Source: Streptomyces tanashiensis (GTDB taxonomy: Bacteria > Actinomycetota > Actinomycetes > Streptomycetales > Streptomycetaceae). Taken from it: a stretch of DNA of 64,000 nucleotides. The stretch is taken from positions 186,001-250,000 of the forward strand of contig NZ_BMRZ01000008.1 in assembly GCF_014648895.1 (NCBI RefSeq), read 5' to 3'. Below the pieces are notes generated by a model. It saw only the letters and a list, made by a program, of their open reading frames with translations. It did not search any database and had not been told where the DNA came from. The translations under genes and the position numbers were made by a program. This document shows positions 52,327 through 63,079 of the stretch, piece after piece. The stretch's first letter is position 1. Each line of letters opens with the position of its first letter.

Positions 52327-54681
52327 GTGCACGTAAGGGAGGTCGTCGCGACGACCGACCCGCTCGGCAACACCGTCCATCAGAGCTGGGACCGCCACGA
52401 CAACCTGCTCAGCCGTACGGACGCCCTGGGCCACACCACCCGTCTCGACTGGGACGAGCGCGGGAACCTGACCGCCGTGCGCAACCCCGACGGGACCGCG
52501 CTCTCCTGCGTCTACAACGACCTCGATCTGCCGCTGACCACCGTGCTTCCGGACGGCACGGAGCTGCGCCAGGAGTACGACGCGCGGGGCAACCGCATCC
52601 GGTCGACCGACGAGCACGGCGCCACGACCACGTTCGAGTACGACGGGTCGAGGCCGACGGGTCGGAGCAGAGTTGGACGTACGACGGGGAGGGCAACTGC
52701 CTGACCCACACCGACGCGCTGGGCGGCGTCGCACGGTTCACGTACACGCACTTCGACCTCATGCGCTCGCGTACCGCTCCGGACGGCGTGCGCCACGAGT
52801 TCGTGCACGACACCGAGCGGCGTCTCACCCAGGTGGTCAACCCCCAGGGAATGACCTGGAACTACTCCTACGACGCGGCGGGCCGGCTGGCCGGCGAGAC
52901 CGACTTCGACGGCCGCTCCGTCGGGTACACGTACGACGCGGTGGGCCGCACGACCAGCCGTACCAATGCGCTGGGTCAGCAGGTCCGTTACGAGCACGAC
53001 GCTCTCGGGCGGATCCTCCGGAAGGACGCCGACGGGCAGGTCACGGCCTTCGACTACGACCTGTGCGGTCGGCTCGTCGCGGCCACCGCTCCCGGTGTCA
53101 CCCTGTCCATGACCCGGGACGAGTGGGGTCGGCCGACCGCGGAGTCCGTCAACGGGCGGACGCTTACGCACGCGTACGACGCCCTGGGCCACCGTACGGG
53201 TCGCACCACGCCCGTCGGGGTGACGAGCCAGTGGGCGTTCGACGCGGCAGGCAACCGCACCCGGCTGACCACGGCTGGGCGCACGATCGACTTCGGCTAC
53301 GACGCGGCCGGACGCGAGACCACCCGGGACTTCGGAGGTGCTTTCACCCTCGCGCACGCCTACGACGAGCTGGGCCGTCTGACGACCCAGTCGGTACGGG
53401 ACGCGGCCGGCCGGAGTCTCCACCGCCGCGACTACGGCTACCGCGCCGACCACACCCTCACGTACACGGACGACCAGCACACCGGACGGCGTACCTTCGA
53501 CCTGGATGCCGTCGGCCGGGTCACGGCGGTCCACGCGGAGGGCTGGAGCGAGCGGTACGCCTACGACGAGGCGGGCAACCAGACCGAGGCCGACTGGCCC
53601 CGTGCCCACCCCGGTCATGAGGCGACGGGCGCGCGTTCCTACACCGGCACCCGGGTCGAACACGCCGGCCGGGTGCGCTACGAGCACGACGGCCAGGGTC
53701 GGGTCACCCTGCGCCGGAAGGCGCACCTCTCCGGCAAGGTGGAGAGCTGGCGCTACACCTGGGACGCCGAGGACCGGCTCGTGGGGGCCGTCACCCCGGA
53801 CGGGACGCGCTGGCGCTACCTCTACGACCCGTCCGGGCGGCGGGTCGCCAAACAGCGGCTGGACGACGCGGGCGAGGTGGTCGAGCGTACCGACTTCACC
53901 TGGGACGGCCTGCTCCTGTGCGAGCAGGTGACCACCTCGGCCGAGCTGCCCCGTCCAGTCGCCCTCACCTGGGACCACCAGGGGACACGTCCCGTCGCCC
54001 AGACCGAGCACCTCGCCGGTCAGGACGAGGTCGACCACCGCTTCTTCGCGATCGTGACCGATCTCGTGGGCACACCGAGGGAACTGCTCGACGAGAACGG
54101 CGAAACGGCCTGGCGTACCCGCACCACCCTGTGGGGCACGACGACCTGGGCGGCGGACAGCGTCGCCCCCGCTGCGATTCCCGGGCCAGTACTTCGACCC
54201 GGAGACGGGCCTCAACTACAACCACTTCCGGCACTACGACCCCGAGGTGGCGCGCTACCTCACCTCCGACCCGCTGGGCCTGGCCCCGGAGTGCCCGACC
54301 TTCCCGATCTACCGGACGCCCAAGCACAAGGACAAGGAGTACGAGAAGGAGCACGGCCCGAACCCCGCGAACCACCAGCCGGGCGTGGACATGGGCGGCG
54401 GCTACCTCACCGACGGAAAGATCTACTTCGGTGAGCGGGACGTGGCCGCCGAGTATTGGAGCCCGAACGGCGGCGTCAACTTCGCGAATGGCATGGTGCG
54501 GTACGACATGCACCCGGACTTCCTGAAGGAGTTCACAAGTTCCGAGTACATGAAGGTGTACGACACGAAGGGGAAGGACGGGGCGCCCCGCATCGAGTGG
54601 ACGATTCCGGTGGACAAGTTCGACCGGTTCAACGAGCTGGTGATGAAGCGGACATGGATTCCGTATGGTGAGAAGGGGTGA
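52327..54681 (+). pseudogene. RHS/YD-repeat polymorphic toxin gene, truncated and frameshifted
   Basis: YD repeats run from about 52335 (DPLGNTVHQSWDRHDNLLS) to 54160 with many copies such as YDALGRILRKDADGQ. The N-terminal export part of the protein is missing. Two frame changes are needed: near 52645, where part of a repeat is lost, and in a C5 run at 54166-54170. After that the core end reads PLRFPGQYFDPETGLNYN and ARYLTSDPLGLAPE. The C-terminal toxin-tip domain of about 130 residues (from PKHKDKEYEKEHG to WIPYGEKG) is unrecognised. A probable immunity gene follows after 4 bp. Confidence 0.85.
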
Positions 54682-54685
54682 TGAC

Positions 54686-54949
54686 GTGGTCAGGAACCAC
54701 GATGAGTTCGACGTGGTGATCAAGGTGGTGACCATGGTGGGATCGTTCGTGACGATCGAAACCGCGGAAGGCGGGGACGGGTTCATCGACCAGGCCAAGC
54801 ACCCCTCGTGGTGGTCGGAGGAGGCGCCGCCCCCGGCCGAGGGCGACCGGCTCCACGTGGTGGTCCTGGACGCTTCCAGGACCCCGCCGCGGCTGAGCGC
54901 GCTGGAGGATGACATCGAGATCGGGCGCCGGCTCCGCGGCGACGGCTGA
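54686..54949 (+). CDS. Probable immunity protein with an S1-like (OB-fold) pattern
   Basis: An 87-residue protein from GTG 54686, with GAAGGGG 7 bp upstream; ATG 54665 inside the toxin end is another option. The pattern VVTMVGSFVTIETAEGGDGF through GDRLHVVVLD to LSAL resembles an S1 RNA-binding domain. Its position right after an RHS toxin tip is the standard place for the cognate immunity gene. An RNA-related toxin would fit but is not shown. Confidence 0.6.
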   Translation: MVRNHDEFDVVIKVVTMVGSFVTIETAEGGDGFIDQAKHPSWWSEEAPPPAEGDRLHVVVLDASRTPPRLSALEDDIEIGRRLRGDG

Positions 54950-55386
54950 CCGGCATCCGGGAGTCAGCCGTCGGCTGCGAACCGTACCCGGACCGTGAGG
55001 CCGCCGCCCTCGTCGGCGGTGGCCTCCGCCGTCGCGCCGTGGGCGCGGGCGACTTATCGTTCTTCCCGGCCGCGGCGACCACTCGGGCCGTGTCCACCTC
55101 TCGCCCGCCGGCCGCCGGCCGCCGAGGAGGACGCACCGCCCTGCTCCGCGCCTCGAGACCCGACGTCGCCGCCTTCCTGTGCCGGACCGAAAGCATGACC
55201 CGGCGGCCGGGAGGGCGAGCGCCTCGACCTGGACGCCTTCGCCTCCCAGATCATGGATCGACGTCCATCCCCCTGCCCCACAGCGGTGGGAACCTTGTGT
55301 CGTGGCCCGGATGCGTACCGTGAACGCCAGGAGCCCTGGCCGCGGGGAGGTGCTACAACTGGGGTTGTGAGCCCGTCTCGTCTCTC
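54950..55386. other. 437-bp gap with gene debris
   Basis: Apart from the kinase tail remnant at 54964-55053, no intact frame is convincing. The rest seems to be decayed coding sequence plus the promoter region of the SpoIIE-type gene. Confidence 0.5.
54964..55053 (-). pseudogene. Remnant of a histidine-kinase C-terminus
   Basis: Thirty codons in one frame read VARAHGATAEATADEGGGLT plus VRVRFAADG and a stop. This matches the end of sensor-kinase ATPase domains (VxxHGGxxxAxxxxGGGLTVxVxLP). An in-frame stop at 55054-55056 cuts it off upstream, so only the tail of a former gene remains. Confidence 0.5.
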
Positions 55387-58038
55387 GTGCCCGGCGTACC
55401 GGTGCGGTCGAACCTAGGCAGAAGATTCGGAAGCGTCGCCGGACAGGTCTTCGTCCTTCAGGTGGCGATCGTGGTGCTGCTCGCCGCCGGGGCCCTCCTG
55501 GCTCTGCTGCTGCAGTCGCGGTACGACATCGACCGTGAAGCGCGCAACCGGTCGGTTTCCGTGGCTCAGACCTTCGCGCACTCGCTGGGCCTGCAGGACG
55601 CGCTGAGTTCGCCGGACCCGTCCGCGATCCTGCAGCCCCTCGCCGAGGAGACACGCAAGGACGCGGGCGTGGACTTCATCGTGGTGATGGACACGAACGG
55701 CATCCGCTACAGCCACCCCCAGCCCGACCGCATCGGCGAGCGGTTCGTCGGCACGATCGAGCCCTCACTCGCCGGCGAGGTGTACACCGAGAGTGTGGAG
55801 GGGCCGCTCGGCAAGGAGATCCAGGCGATCGTCCCGGTCACCTCGCCCGAGGGTGAGGTGGTCGCCCTGGTCTCGGCAGGTCTGACGGTGGCGAGCGTGA
55901 CCGGCATCGCCGACCGTCAGCTTCCGGTCATCCTCCTGGCCATCGCCATCGGTCTGGCTCTGGCCACCGTCGGCACGGCGCTGATCAGCCGAAGACTGCG
56001 CCGCCAGACCCACGGGCTCGGCACGCAGGAGATGACCCGCATGTACGAGCACCACGACGCGGTGCTCCACTCCGTCCGCGAAGGGGTGCTGATCACGGAC
56101 GGCGAAGGACGACTACTCCTGGCGAACGACGAGGCCGGACGGCTGCTCGGCCTGTCGGACGACGCCGAAGGACGCCCCGTCGACGAGGTCGGCATGGATC
56201 GCCGAATGGCGGAACTGCTGCTGTCCGGCCGGGTGGCCACCGACGAGGTGCTGGAGGCAGGGGACCGGCTGCTCGTGGTCAATCAGCGGCCCACGCGCCC
56301 GCATGGCTCGGCTGTCACCATCCGCGACTCCACCGAGATGCAGCTCCTGAGCAGCCGGGCGGAGACGGCCCGCAAGCGGCTCAAGCTGCTGTACGACGCC
56401 GGGGGTGACATCGGCACCACCCTCGACGTGGTCCGCACCGCGAAGGAACTGGCCGACGTCGCCGTTCCCCAGTTCGCGGACTTCGTCACGGTCGACCTGG
56501 CCGACCCGGTACTGAAGGGCGACGAGCCCGGCCCGGGCGCCGACATGCGGCGCACGGCGGTCAGCGGCATCCGATCCGATCACCCGCTGTACCCGCTCGG
56601 CGCGCTGATCGACTTCCTTCCGTCCACACCGCAGGCCCGTGGCTACGGTACGGGCACGGCCGAACTCGTACCCGATCTCCATGATGCGCCGGGCTGGCAC
56701 GCCCAGGACCCGCCGCGGACGTCCCGGATCGTCGACTACGGCATCCACTCGCTCATCGCGGCTCCGCTGAAGGCCAGAGGTGTCGTGCTCGGGATCGTCA
56801 ACTTCTGGCGGTCGCAGAAGCCGGAACCGTTCGACGAGGACGACCTGTCCCTGGCCGAGGAGCTTGTCGGCCGCGCCGCGGTCACCATGGACAACGCCCG
56901 CCGCTACACCCGCGAACACAATCTCGCGGTGACGCTCCAGCGCAGCCTGCTGCCGCAGGATCTGCCCGAGCAGAGCGCGGTGGACGTCGCGCACTTCTAC
57001 CAGCCCGCCCAGTCCGGAGTGGGCGGGGACTGGTTCGACGTGATCCCGCTGTCGGGCAGCCGCGTCGGGCTCGTCGTCGGAGACGTCGTCGGGCACGGCC
57101 TGCACGCCGCGGCCACCATGGGGCGGCTGCGCACGGCCGTGCACAACTTCTCCTCCTTGGATCTGCCGCCCGACGAACTCCTCGCCCGTCTCGACAACCT
57201 CGTCCAGCGCATGGACCAGGAAGGCGACAGCGCGCCCTCGGACGCCGGTGTCCTGGGCGCGACCTGCCTGTACGCCGTCTACGACCCGGTCTCCCAGAAC
57301 TGCACCATGGCGCGGGCAGGACACATGCCACCGCTTGTGGTCGCCCCGGACGGCACGACAACGATCTCGGAACTGCCGGCCGGCCCCCCGCTGGGGCTGG
57401 GAGGCATGCCGTTCGAGACCATGGAACTGCACCTGGCGGAAGGCAGTCAGCTCGTCCTGTACACCGACGGGCTGGTCGAGGAGCGGAGCCGGGACATTTC
57501 AGTGGGCGTGGAAAAGCTGCGCACGGCGCTGAGCCACCCCGGCCGAGACCCGAAAGCCAGCCGCCGCGCCGTACTCGACGCCCTGCTCCCCGGCCGTCCG
57601 GCCGACGACATCGCCCTGCTCATCGCCCGGACACGGACTCTGGGCCCCGGCCGGGTCGCAGAGTGGGATGTACCGTTCGACCCGAGCGAGGTCGGCGCCA
57701 TGCGCGGCCTCGTGGCCGAGCGACTGGAGGAGTGGGGCCTGCAGGAACTCGCCTTCACGACAGAACTGATCCTCAGCGAGCTCATCACCAACGCCATACG
57801 GTACGCCGCCCCGCCCGTTCGCGTTCGCCTGTTGCGCGATCGCACCCTGACCTGCGAGGTGTGGGACGGCAGCAGTACCGCCCCGCATCTGCGGTATGCC
57901 GCCACCACGGACGAGGGAGGCCGCGGGCTGTTCCTGGTGGCCCAGCTCAGCGAGCACTGGGGCACCCGGTACACGCAGGAAGGCAAGGTCATCTGGGCCG
58001 AACAGGTCCTGCCCGCCACTGACAGTGCCCTCTCCTAG
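55387..58038 (+). CDS. SpoIIE-type phosphatase sensor (Cache-PAS-GAF-PP2C-HATPase)
   Basis: An 883-residue membrane protein. A first membrane segment (VFVLQVAIVVLLAAGALLALLL), an outside Cache-like domain (about 40-170) and a second segment (LPVILLAIAIGLALATVGTAL) are followed by PAS (about 220-315), GAF (about 335-500), a PP2C phosphatase (GVGGDWFDVIPL, VVGDVVGHGLHAA, LVLYTDGLVEE) and a C-terminal HATPase (LILSELITNAIRYAAPPVRV). Such proteins dephosphorylate anti-anti-sigma factors in response to an external signal. The start is uncertain: GTG 55387 or 55402, neither with a strong ribosome site. Confidence 0.92.
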   Translation: MPGVPVRSNLGRRFGSVAGQVFVLQVAIVVLLAAGALLALLLQSRYDIDREARNRSVSVAQTFAHSLGLQDALSSPDPSAILQPLAEETRKDAGVDFIVVMDTNGIRYSHPQPDRIGERFVGTIEPSLAGEVYTESVEGPLGKEIQAIVPVTSPEGEVVALVSAGLTVASVTGIADRQLPVILLAIAIGLALATVGTALISRRLRRQTHGLGTQEMTRMYEHHDAVLHSVREGVLITDGEGRLLLANDEAGRLLGLSDDAEGRPVDEVGMDRRMAELLLSGRVATDEVLEAGDRLLVVNQRPTRPHGSAVTIRDSTEMQLLSSRAETARKRLKLLYDAGGDIGTTLDVVRTAKELADVAVPQFADFVTVDLADPVLKGDEPGPGADMRRTAVSGIRSDHPLYPLGALIDFLPSTPQARGYGTGTAELVPDLHDAPGWHAQDPPRTSRIVDYGIHSLIAAPLKARGVVLGIVNFWRSQKPEPFDEDDLSLAEELVGRAAVTMDNARRYTREHNLAVTLQRSLLPQDLPEQSAVDVAHFYQPAQSGVGGDWFDVIPLSGSRVGLVVGDVVGHGLHAAATMGRLRTAVHNFSSLDLPPDELLARLDNLVQRMDQEGDSAPSDAGVLGATCLYAVYDPVSQNCTMARAGHMPPLVVAPDGTTTISELPAGPPLGLGGMPFETMELHLAEGSQLVLYTDGLVEERSRDISVGVEKLRTALSHPGRDPKASRRAVLDALLPGRPADDIALLIARTRTLGPGRVAEWDVPFDPSEVGAMRGLVAERLEEWGLQELAFTTELILSELITNAIRYAAPPVRVRLLRDRTLTCEVWDGSSTAPHLRYAATTDEGGRGLFLVAQLSEHWGTRYTQEGKVIWAEQVLPATDSALS

Positions 58039-58217
58039 ACCGCAGTCGTCCTGCTGACCGCCGTCGCCCTCAGGACGCGCCCGTCGGACAGACGATCGGG
58101 GCGGCGTGCTGCCCGAGTGCGTTGCCGGAGTTGCAGCCGTTCTTCCCGACCGGGTCAAGGTGCGCTCAGACCGGTCGAGTGCACCAGTCTCTTGTGGAGT
58201 CGTACGCAGCCAAGCGC

Positions 58218-58239
58218 TGGTCCCCAACTGGTCCCCAAC
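58218..58239 (+). repeat. Tandem 11-bp repeat TGGTCCCCAAC
   Basis: Two exact copies lie head to tail in the 262-bp gap between the SpoIIE-type gene and tRNA-Pro. A related GTCAAGGTGCGCT string at 58155-58167 resembles the tRNA internal sequence. These are probably leftovers of element integration at the tRNA. Confidence 0.6.
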
Positions 58240-58246
58240 AACGAGT

Positions 58247-58282
58247 CAGAGGTCGTTTCAGATTGCTCTGAAACGACCTCTG
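58247..58282 (-). terminator. Strong hairpin terminator after tRNA-Pro
   Basis: A perfect 16-bp stem (58247-58262 with 58267-58282) and a TTGC loop, 19 bp beyond the 3' end of the minus-strand tRNA. Confidence 0.8.
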
Positions 58283-58300
58283 CCCTGCGACTCTTTCGAG

Positions 58301-58374
<74 letters not shown>

Positions 58375-58427
58375 ATGCGCGTCTCCGCGGGGTTTCTCCC
58401 GCGTCGCCGTGCAGGGAAAACATTACC

Positions 58428-61207
58428 TCACTCCGGACGGTGGGATGACGCACGGGCTGTCACCGCGTCCGAGGCGAGGAGGTCGGCGCCGCAGGTGGCG
58501 GCCAGGGCGGTGGCTTCGGCGAGGGTCGTGGCGGAGCCGGTGGCGCGGGCGAGGTCGAGGCGGGCGCGGGCTTCCTCGTAGCGGGACGGCGACGCCGCGA
58601 GGTGCTCGACGGCCCGCTCCAGGAGACGGCGGGACTCGGTCGGTTCTTCGAACAGGGCCAGGCAGCGGAGGGCTTCGCCGAGGGCGGTGTGCGTGCCGAG
58701 GCGTTCCGCGTGCGTGAGGGCCTCGCGGGCGATCCGGGCCGCGCGGTCCGGGTCGGTGGGCGCGAGGGCGCGGGCGAGGTCCAGAGGCCAGGGGGCCCAC
58801 ACGATGTGGTGGCGGCCCCGGACGGTCAGGGCCTCGGCCGCGCCCTCCAGGGTGGAGACGGCCTCTTCGACGCGGCCTTCGGCGAGCAGCAGCCGGCCGA
58901 GGACGCTGGGGCCGTCCGGCAGCACGATCGCGCCGGGCCAGGGCGGGCCGAAGGCGTACCGGTCGGCGACGGCCCGGGCCTCGGCGGTACGGCCCCGGGC
59001 GACGAGCGTGTCGATGAGGAGGCAGGCGGTGTCCCAGTGGACGGGCAGGCCGTCGCCGACGCGGTCGGCCAGCCGGAGGCCCTCCTCCAGGTGGTGCTGG
59101 GCGCGGGGCAGGTCGCCGCGGCGCCGGTGGACGAGGCCCAGGAGGGTGCGGCCGAAGGCGAGGTGGGCGCCGCTCCAGCCGGAGATCTCGAAGGCGCGGA
59201 CCGCTTCGGTGAAGAGCGCCTCGGCCCGGTCGGGGCGGTCGGCGAAGGCGTACGCGATGCCGGTGAAGGCCGGGATCTCGAAGCCCCAGACGGGGTCGGT
59301 CCAGCCGAGGCCCCGGGCGGGTGCGCCGTCGACGAGGGAGAGGTCGCAGAGCCGTACGACCTCGGCGGCGGGTTCCCCGCGCATCGTCGCGTCGAAGCTG
59401 CGGACGGTGATGAGGGCCCGCTCGGAGTTGTCGGCTCCGGTGAGGCCGGCGGTGAGCTCGGCGAGGCGGCGGGAGCGGCCGGGGCCGTCCTCCTCGGACG
59501 CCTGGAACCCCTCGTAGATGAAGTGCGCGGCCTGCAGCCGTCGTCGGCCGGTGCCGGGTGGCGTCCGGGCGTACTCGACGGCGGCGGCCCGCGCGGCCTC
59601 CTGGAGCTCGTTGTTGTGGGCGAGTGCCTGGACGAGCCGGTAGGTCGCGTCGATGCGCAGCTCGTCGTCGAGGCCGGGCAGGTCGAGTGCGGAGCGCAGA
59701 TGACGGACGGTGGCGGCGGGCGCGGTGAGCAGCGACGCGCAGCCGAGCTCGTACAGGACCCTGGCGTACGTGTCGGGGCCGGGCGGTTCGACGAGGGCCC
59801 GCTCCAGGCCGCGTCGGGGGCGCCGACGGCGAGGTGTTCGACGGCGGCGGCCCGCAGCCGGCTCACGACGTCCTGGTCGTCGTCGGGGTGCACTTCGAGG
59901 AGGTGCCGGGAGACGGCGGCCGGTCCGTGACCCGCCTGGGTGAGCGCCCAGGCCGCGCGTCCGTGCAGCGCGGTCCGTACGCCCGGGGGCACCGAGCCGT
60001 ACACGGCGGTCGCGATGAGCGGGTGCGCGAACTCCAGCGGCGGGACGGGCACGAGGGCGAGTCCGTTCCGTCCGGTCGTCGGCGCCGTCACGATCCTGGC
60101 GGCCCGGAGGAGTTCGGTGTCCTCGGCGACCTGCTTCGCGCTCATGCCGGTGAGGGCCACGAGGAGCTCGGGCGTGCTGTCGGTGCCGAGGACGGCGGTC
60201 GCCCAGGCGAGGCGGGTCGGGCCGCTGCCGAGCTCCTCCAGGCGGGCGACGAGCCCGCCGCCGCGCGCCCCGGCGCCGAGGTCGCGGAGGAGGCCCGCGG
60301 AGCCGGCGACGGGTTCGAGCATGCGGTCGCGGGCGTTGGCGAGCAGTTCGACGGTCTCGTACGGGTTGCCGGAGGTCACCGTCCACAGCTCGCGGCAGAA
60401 CGGCTCGTCCGCGTGCCCGCCGAGGGCGTCCCGGGCGAGTGCCGCGGTGGCCCCGGAGGTGAGGGCGTGCAGGCCGAGGGTGAGGACGGCGCGGTCCGCG
60501 AGCGCGGCGAGCGTCGCGGGCGCGCCGGGGCCCTTCGGCTCCCGTACGAAGGGGCGGTGGGCGAGCACGACGAGGACGGGCAGCCGGCGGTCGCGCCGGG
60601 TCCGGGTGAAGGTGTCGAGCCAGGACAGGGATTCGGCGTCGGCCCAGTGGACGTCGTCCACGAGCAGCACCGGAGGCCGGTCCCGCAGCCGTTCCGCGAG
60701 GCGGTCCAGGAGCCGGGCGAGGCCGAGCAGCACGCCCTGCGGGTCGGCGGGCACGTCCGAGGACGGCGGGGCGATGCCCAGCGCCGGGGCGAGCAGGTCG
60801 AAGTGGTCGCCGAAGAGCTCCCGGACCTCGTCGGCGCGGAAGCCGTCCAGGGCGGGCTGGAGCAGCTGACGGGTGAGGTGGAAGGGGACGGAGGTGAGGG
60901 TTTCGCCGCCCCGGGCGGTGAGGACGGTGCAGCGGTCCCGGGCGGTGCGATGTATCTCGGCGAGGAGCGCCGTCTTGCCGATGCCCGGCTCGCCCCGGTA
61001 GACGAGTATCCCGCCGCGTCCCGGGCCGCCCGCGGCTGCTCCGGCGACGAGTTCGTCGACGGCGTGGGCGGCCGCGGCGAGCTCCGGGTCGCGTTCGAGC
61101 AGGCCGGCCCGCTCGTCGGAGGCGCCCGGCACGAACGGCGTTGCGGGCGGCGACTGTTCGGGATCCGTCGGCACCGGTGACTCACTCCCCACACGAACTG
61201 TTGGCAT
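58428..61207 (-). pseudogene. LAL-type regulator gene, frameshifted and lacking the LuxR domain
   Basis: The N-terminal part (start near 61207) has a P-loop YRGEPGIGKTALLAEIH and Walker B LLVDDVHWADA. It reads well to HLAVGAPDA. The protein then continues in another frame from RGLERALVEPPGPDTY to ASSHRPE. The shift falls at a G5 run (59816-59820). The end stops in helical repeats, without the LuxR helix-turn-helix expected in this family, 54 bp from the tRNA. So it is truncated as well as shifted, and cannot act as a normal LAL activator. Confidence 0.7.
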
Positions 61208-61296
61208 GACGCGTCCGGCACCACCCGCGCGGACCGGAACAGCGCCGGACCGACGAGCCTAGCGGTCGTGATCGTCCGACGGGCGACAATGGGCGG

Positions 61297-61860
61297 GTGA
61301 ACCGGACAACGGGTGACCACGAAGGCGTTCGCGGCGGGGCCGACGGCGGCCGCGGGGGCGGCGACGGGAGGGATCGCGACGAGGCCGGGCGCGCCCGCAG
61401 CGCCCGGCCGCGCGACGGGCTCGGCCGCCCGCTGCCCTACGGGGCGGAGGGAGTGCCCCGGCAGCCCGAGGGGGTCGTCCGCGGGCCCGAGGAGACCGTG
61501 CGCGAGGCGCAGCGGCTGCTCGACGCCGGAATGCCCTTCCACGCGCACGAGGTCTTCGAGGACGCCTGGAAGTCCGGTCCGGAGTCGGAGCGGGACCTCT
61601 GGCAGGGGCTCGCCCAGCTCGCCGTGGGTCTGACGCACGCGGCCCGCGGCAACGTGACGGGCGGGGCCAGGCTGCTGCGCCGGGGCGCCGACCGCCTGGC
61701 CGGCGGGAGCCCGGCCCCCGACACCCACGGGATCGATGTCGGCGGACTCGTGTCGTGGGCGCGCGAGTTGGCCGATCGCACGGAGGGTGGGGGCGCGGGC
61801 GGGGCCGTTCCGGACGCCGCCGCGGAGGCGCCCCGGCTACGCCCGGGTCGCCTCCAGTGA
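61297..61860 (+). CDS. DUF309 domain protein
   Basis: A 187-residue protein. A low-complexity Gly/Arg/Asp N-terminus is followed by the DUF309 core: EAQRLLDAGMPFHAHEVFED then AWKSGPESERDLWQGLAQLA. The HxHE..E motif could bind metal; no reaction is known. Its 3' end overlaps the converging DUF488 gene by 24 bp. Confidence 0.87.
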   Translation: MNRTTGDHEGVRGGADGGRGGGDGRDRDEAGRARSARPRDGLGRPLPYGAEGVPRQPEGVVRGPEETVREAQRLLDAGMPFHAHEVFEDAWKSGPESERDLWQGLAQLAVGLTHAARGNVTGGARLLRRGADRLAGGSPAPDTHGIDVGGLVSWARELADRTEGGGAGGAVPDAAAEAPRLRPGRLQ

Positions 61861-62211
61861 GCGCCGCAGTACGGAGGTGTGGCTCACGGACGGATCCTTC
61901 GCGGCCGTCAGGAGGGTGACGGTCCCCCGGGCGGCGAGGTCCCTGAGCCGGTCGAGGGCCGCGGCGGCCTCGGGGGCGTCGAGCTCGGCCTCGTAGCGGC
62001 GGCTGAACTCCTCGTACTCGCCCTCGGTGCCGTGGTACCAGCGGCGGAGTTCGGTGGACGGGGTGAGCGCCTTGGGCCACTCGTCGATGTGCGCGTCCGT
62101 CTTCTTGAGGCCGCGCGGCCAGAGCCGGTCGACGAGGACGCGCACCCCGTCGTCGGGTGACGGCTCCTCGTAGACGCGGCGGACGCGGACGGCGGGGTTG
62201 CTTGCGGCCAT
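61837..62211 (-). CDS. DUF488 family protein
   Basis: A 124-residue protein with the full DUF488 pattern: RVRRVYEEPSPDDGVRVLVD followed by RLWPRGLKKTDAHIDEWPKA and LLTAAKDPSVSH. The family is common and uncharacterised, with a possible nucleic-acid or stress link. The 24-bp tail overlap with DUF309 is unusual but both frames are well supported. Confidence 0.9.
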   Translation of the reverse strand: MAASNPAVRVRRVYEEPSPDDGVRVLVDRLWPRGLKKTDAHIDEWPKALTPSTELRRWYHGTEGEYEEFSRRYEAELDAPEAAAALDRLRDLAARGTVTLLTAAKDPSVSHTSVLRRSLEATRA

Positions 62212-62320
62212 GGCTCCAGGGTGCGCGACGCAACGGGGTTCACCCCGATCGACGCGCGGCGGGGGCCGGGGTTCGCCCTCCCCGACACGCTGGCTTCCGC
62301 CTTGCGACGTACGGGCCCGG

Positions 62321-62434
62321 GGCCGGGGCTCGGGCCGCGGCGCTCGCGCCGGCCGGGGCTCAGGCCTCGACCAGCGCGCACCGGCCGGGGCTCAGCTCTC
62401 GACCGACGCCCGCCGGCCGGGGCTCAGCCCTCGA
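62321..62434 (+). repeat. Four imperfect ~32-bp tandem repeats
   Basis: GGCCGGGGCT recurs at 62321, 62351, 62383 and 62415 with similar following sequence (CAG-CTCGACC). The last copy overlaps the end of the TetR gene, so the array seems to be an expansion of that gene's 3' end into the gap. Confidence 0.75.
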
Positions 62435-63026
62435 CGCGCAGGGCCGGGAGGAGGACGGCGTCGACGAAGGTCCGCATGGTCGAGGCGTCCGCGAAGCGCT
62501 CCTCGAAGAGCCGCTCGATGCGGAGCATGCCCATGAAGCAGGGGGCGACGAAGCCGATCGCCGGGTTGTCGGCCGCGACCTCGCCCCGCTCGACCGCGCG
62601 GGCCATGACGGCGTCGATGGCCGCGACCTCGGGGGCGATGACGGTCTCGCGGAGGGCGGCGCGCAGGTCGGGGTGCTGCATGTAGGCCTGGGCGACGGCC
62701 TCCATGAGCTCGGCGTCCCGCTCGCGGTGGGAGGCGGCGATCCGGGCCGCCTCGCGCAGGTCACCGGCGAGGGTGCCGGTGTCGATGCCGGTGAAGACGG
62801 TGCAGCGGCGCTGGGCCAGGGCCGCGGTCACGAGCTGGGGTTTGGTGCCCCACTGCCGGTAGAGCGTGGCCTTGCCGCACTTGGTGCGGGCGGCGACGCC
62901 CTCCATGGTCACCGAGTCGTAGCCGCCCTCGCGGAGGAGGCAGAGGACGGCGTCGTAGAGCTCCGTCTCGCGCTCCGGCGTGATCTTGCTGCGACGGGCT
63001 GCGGCGGTCGCGGCCTGAGTGGACAT
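62424..63026 (-). CDS. TetR family regulator
   Basis: A 200-residue protein starting MSTQAATAAARRSKITPERE at 63026, with GGAGGG before the start; the longer open frame upstream lacks support. The helix-turn-helix is VTMEGVAARTKCGKATLYRQ. The C-terminal part fits the TetR_C_11-type ligand domain. It diverges from the PAP2 gene, and a long operator lies between them. Confidence 0.9.
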   Translation of the reverse strand: MSTQAATAAARRSKITPERETELYDAVLCLLREGGYDSVTMEGVAARTKCGKATLYRQWGTKPQLVTAALAQRRCTVFTGIDTGTLAGDLREAARIAASHRERDAELMEAVAQAYMQHPDLRAALRETVIAPEVAAIDAVMARAVERGEVAADNPAIGFVAPCFMGMLRIERLFEERFADASTMRTFVDAVLLPALRVEG

Positions 63027-63079
63027 CGATCCCTCCCGGACACCTCTGTCTCTGCACATACGAGAGTAGGGGGTGCACA

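Noticed and set aside
52327..54681. Intact RHS toxin gene
   Set aside because: The N-terminal part is missing and at least two frame changes are needed.
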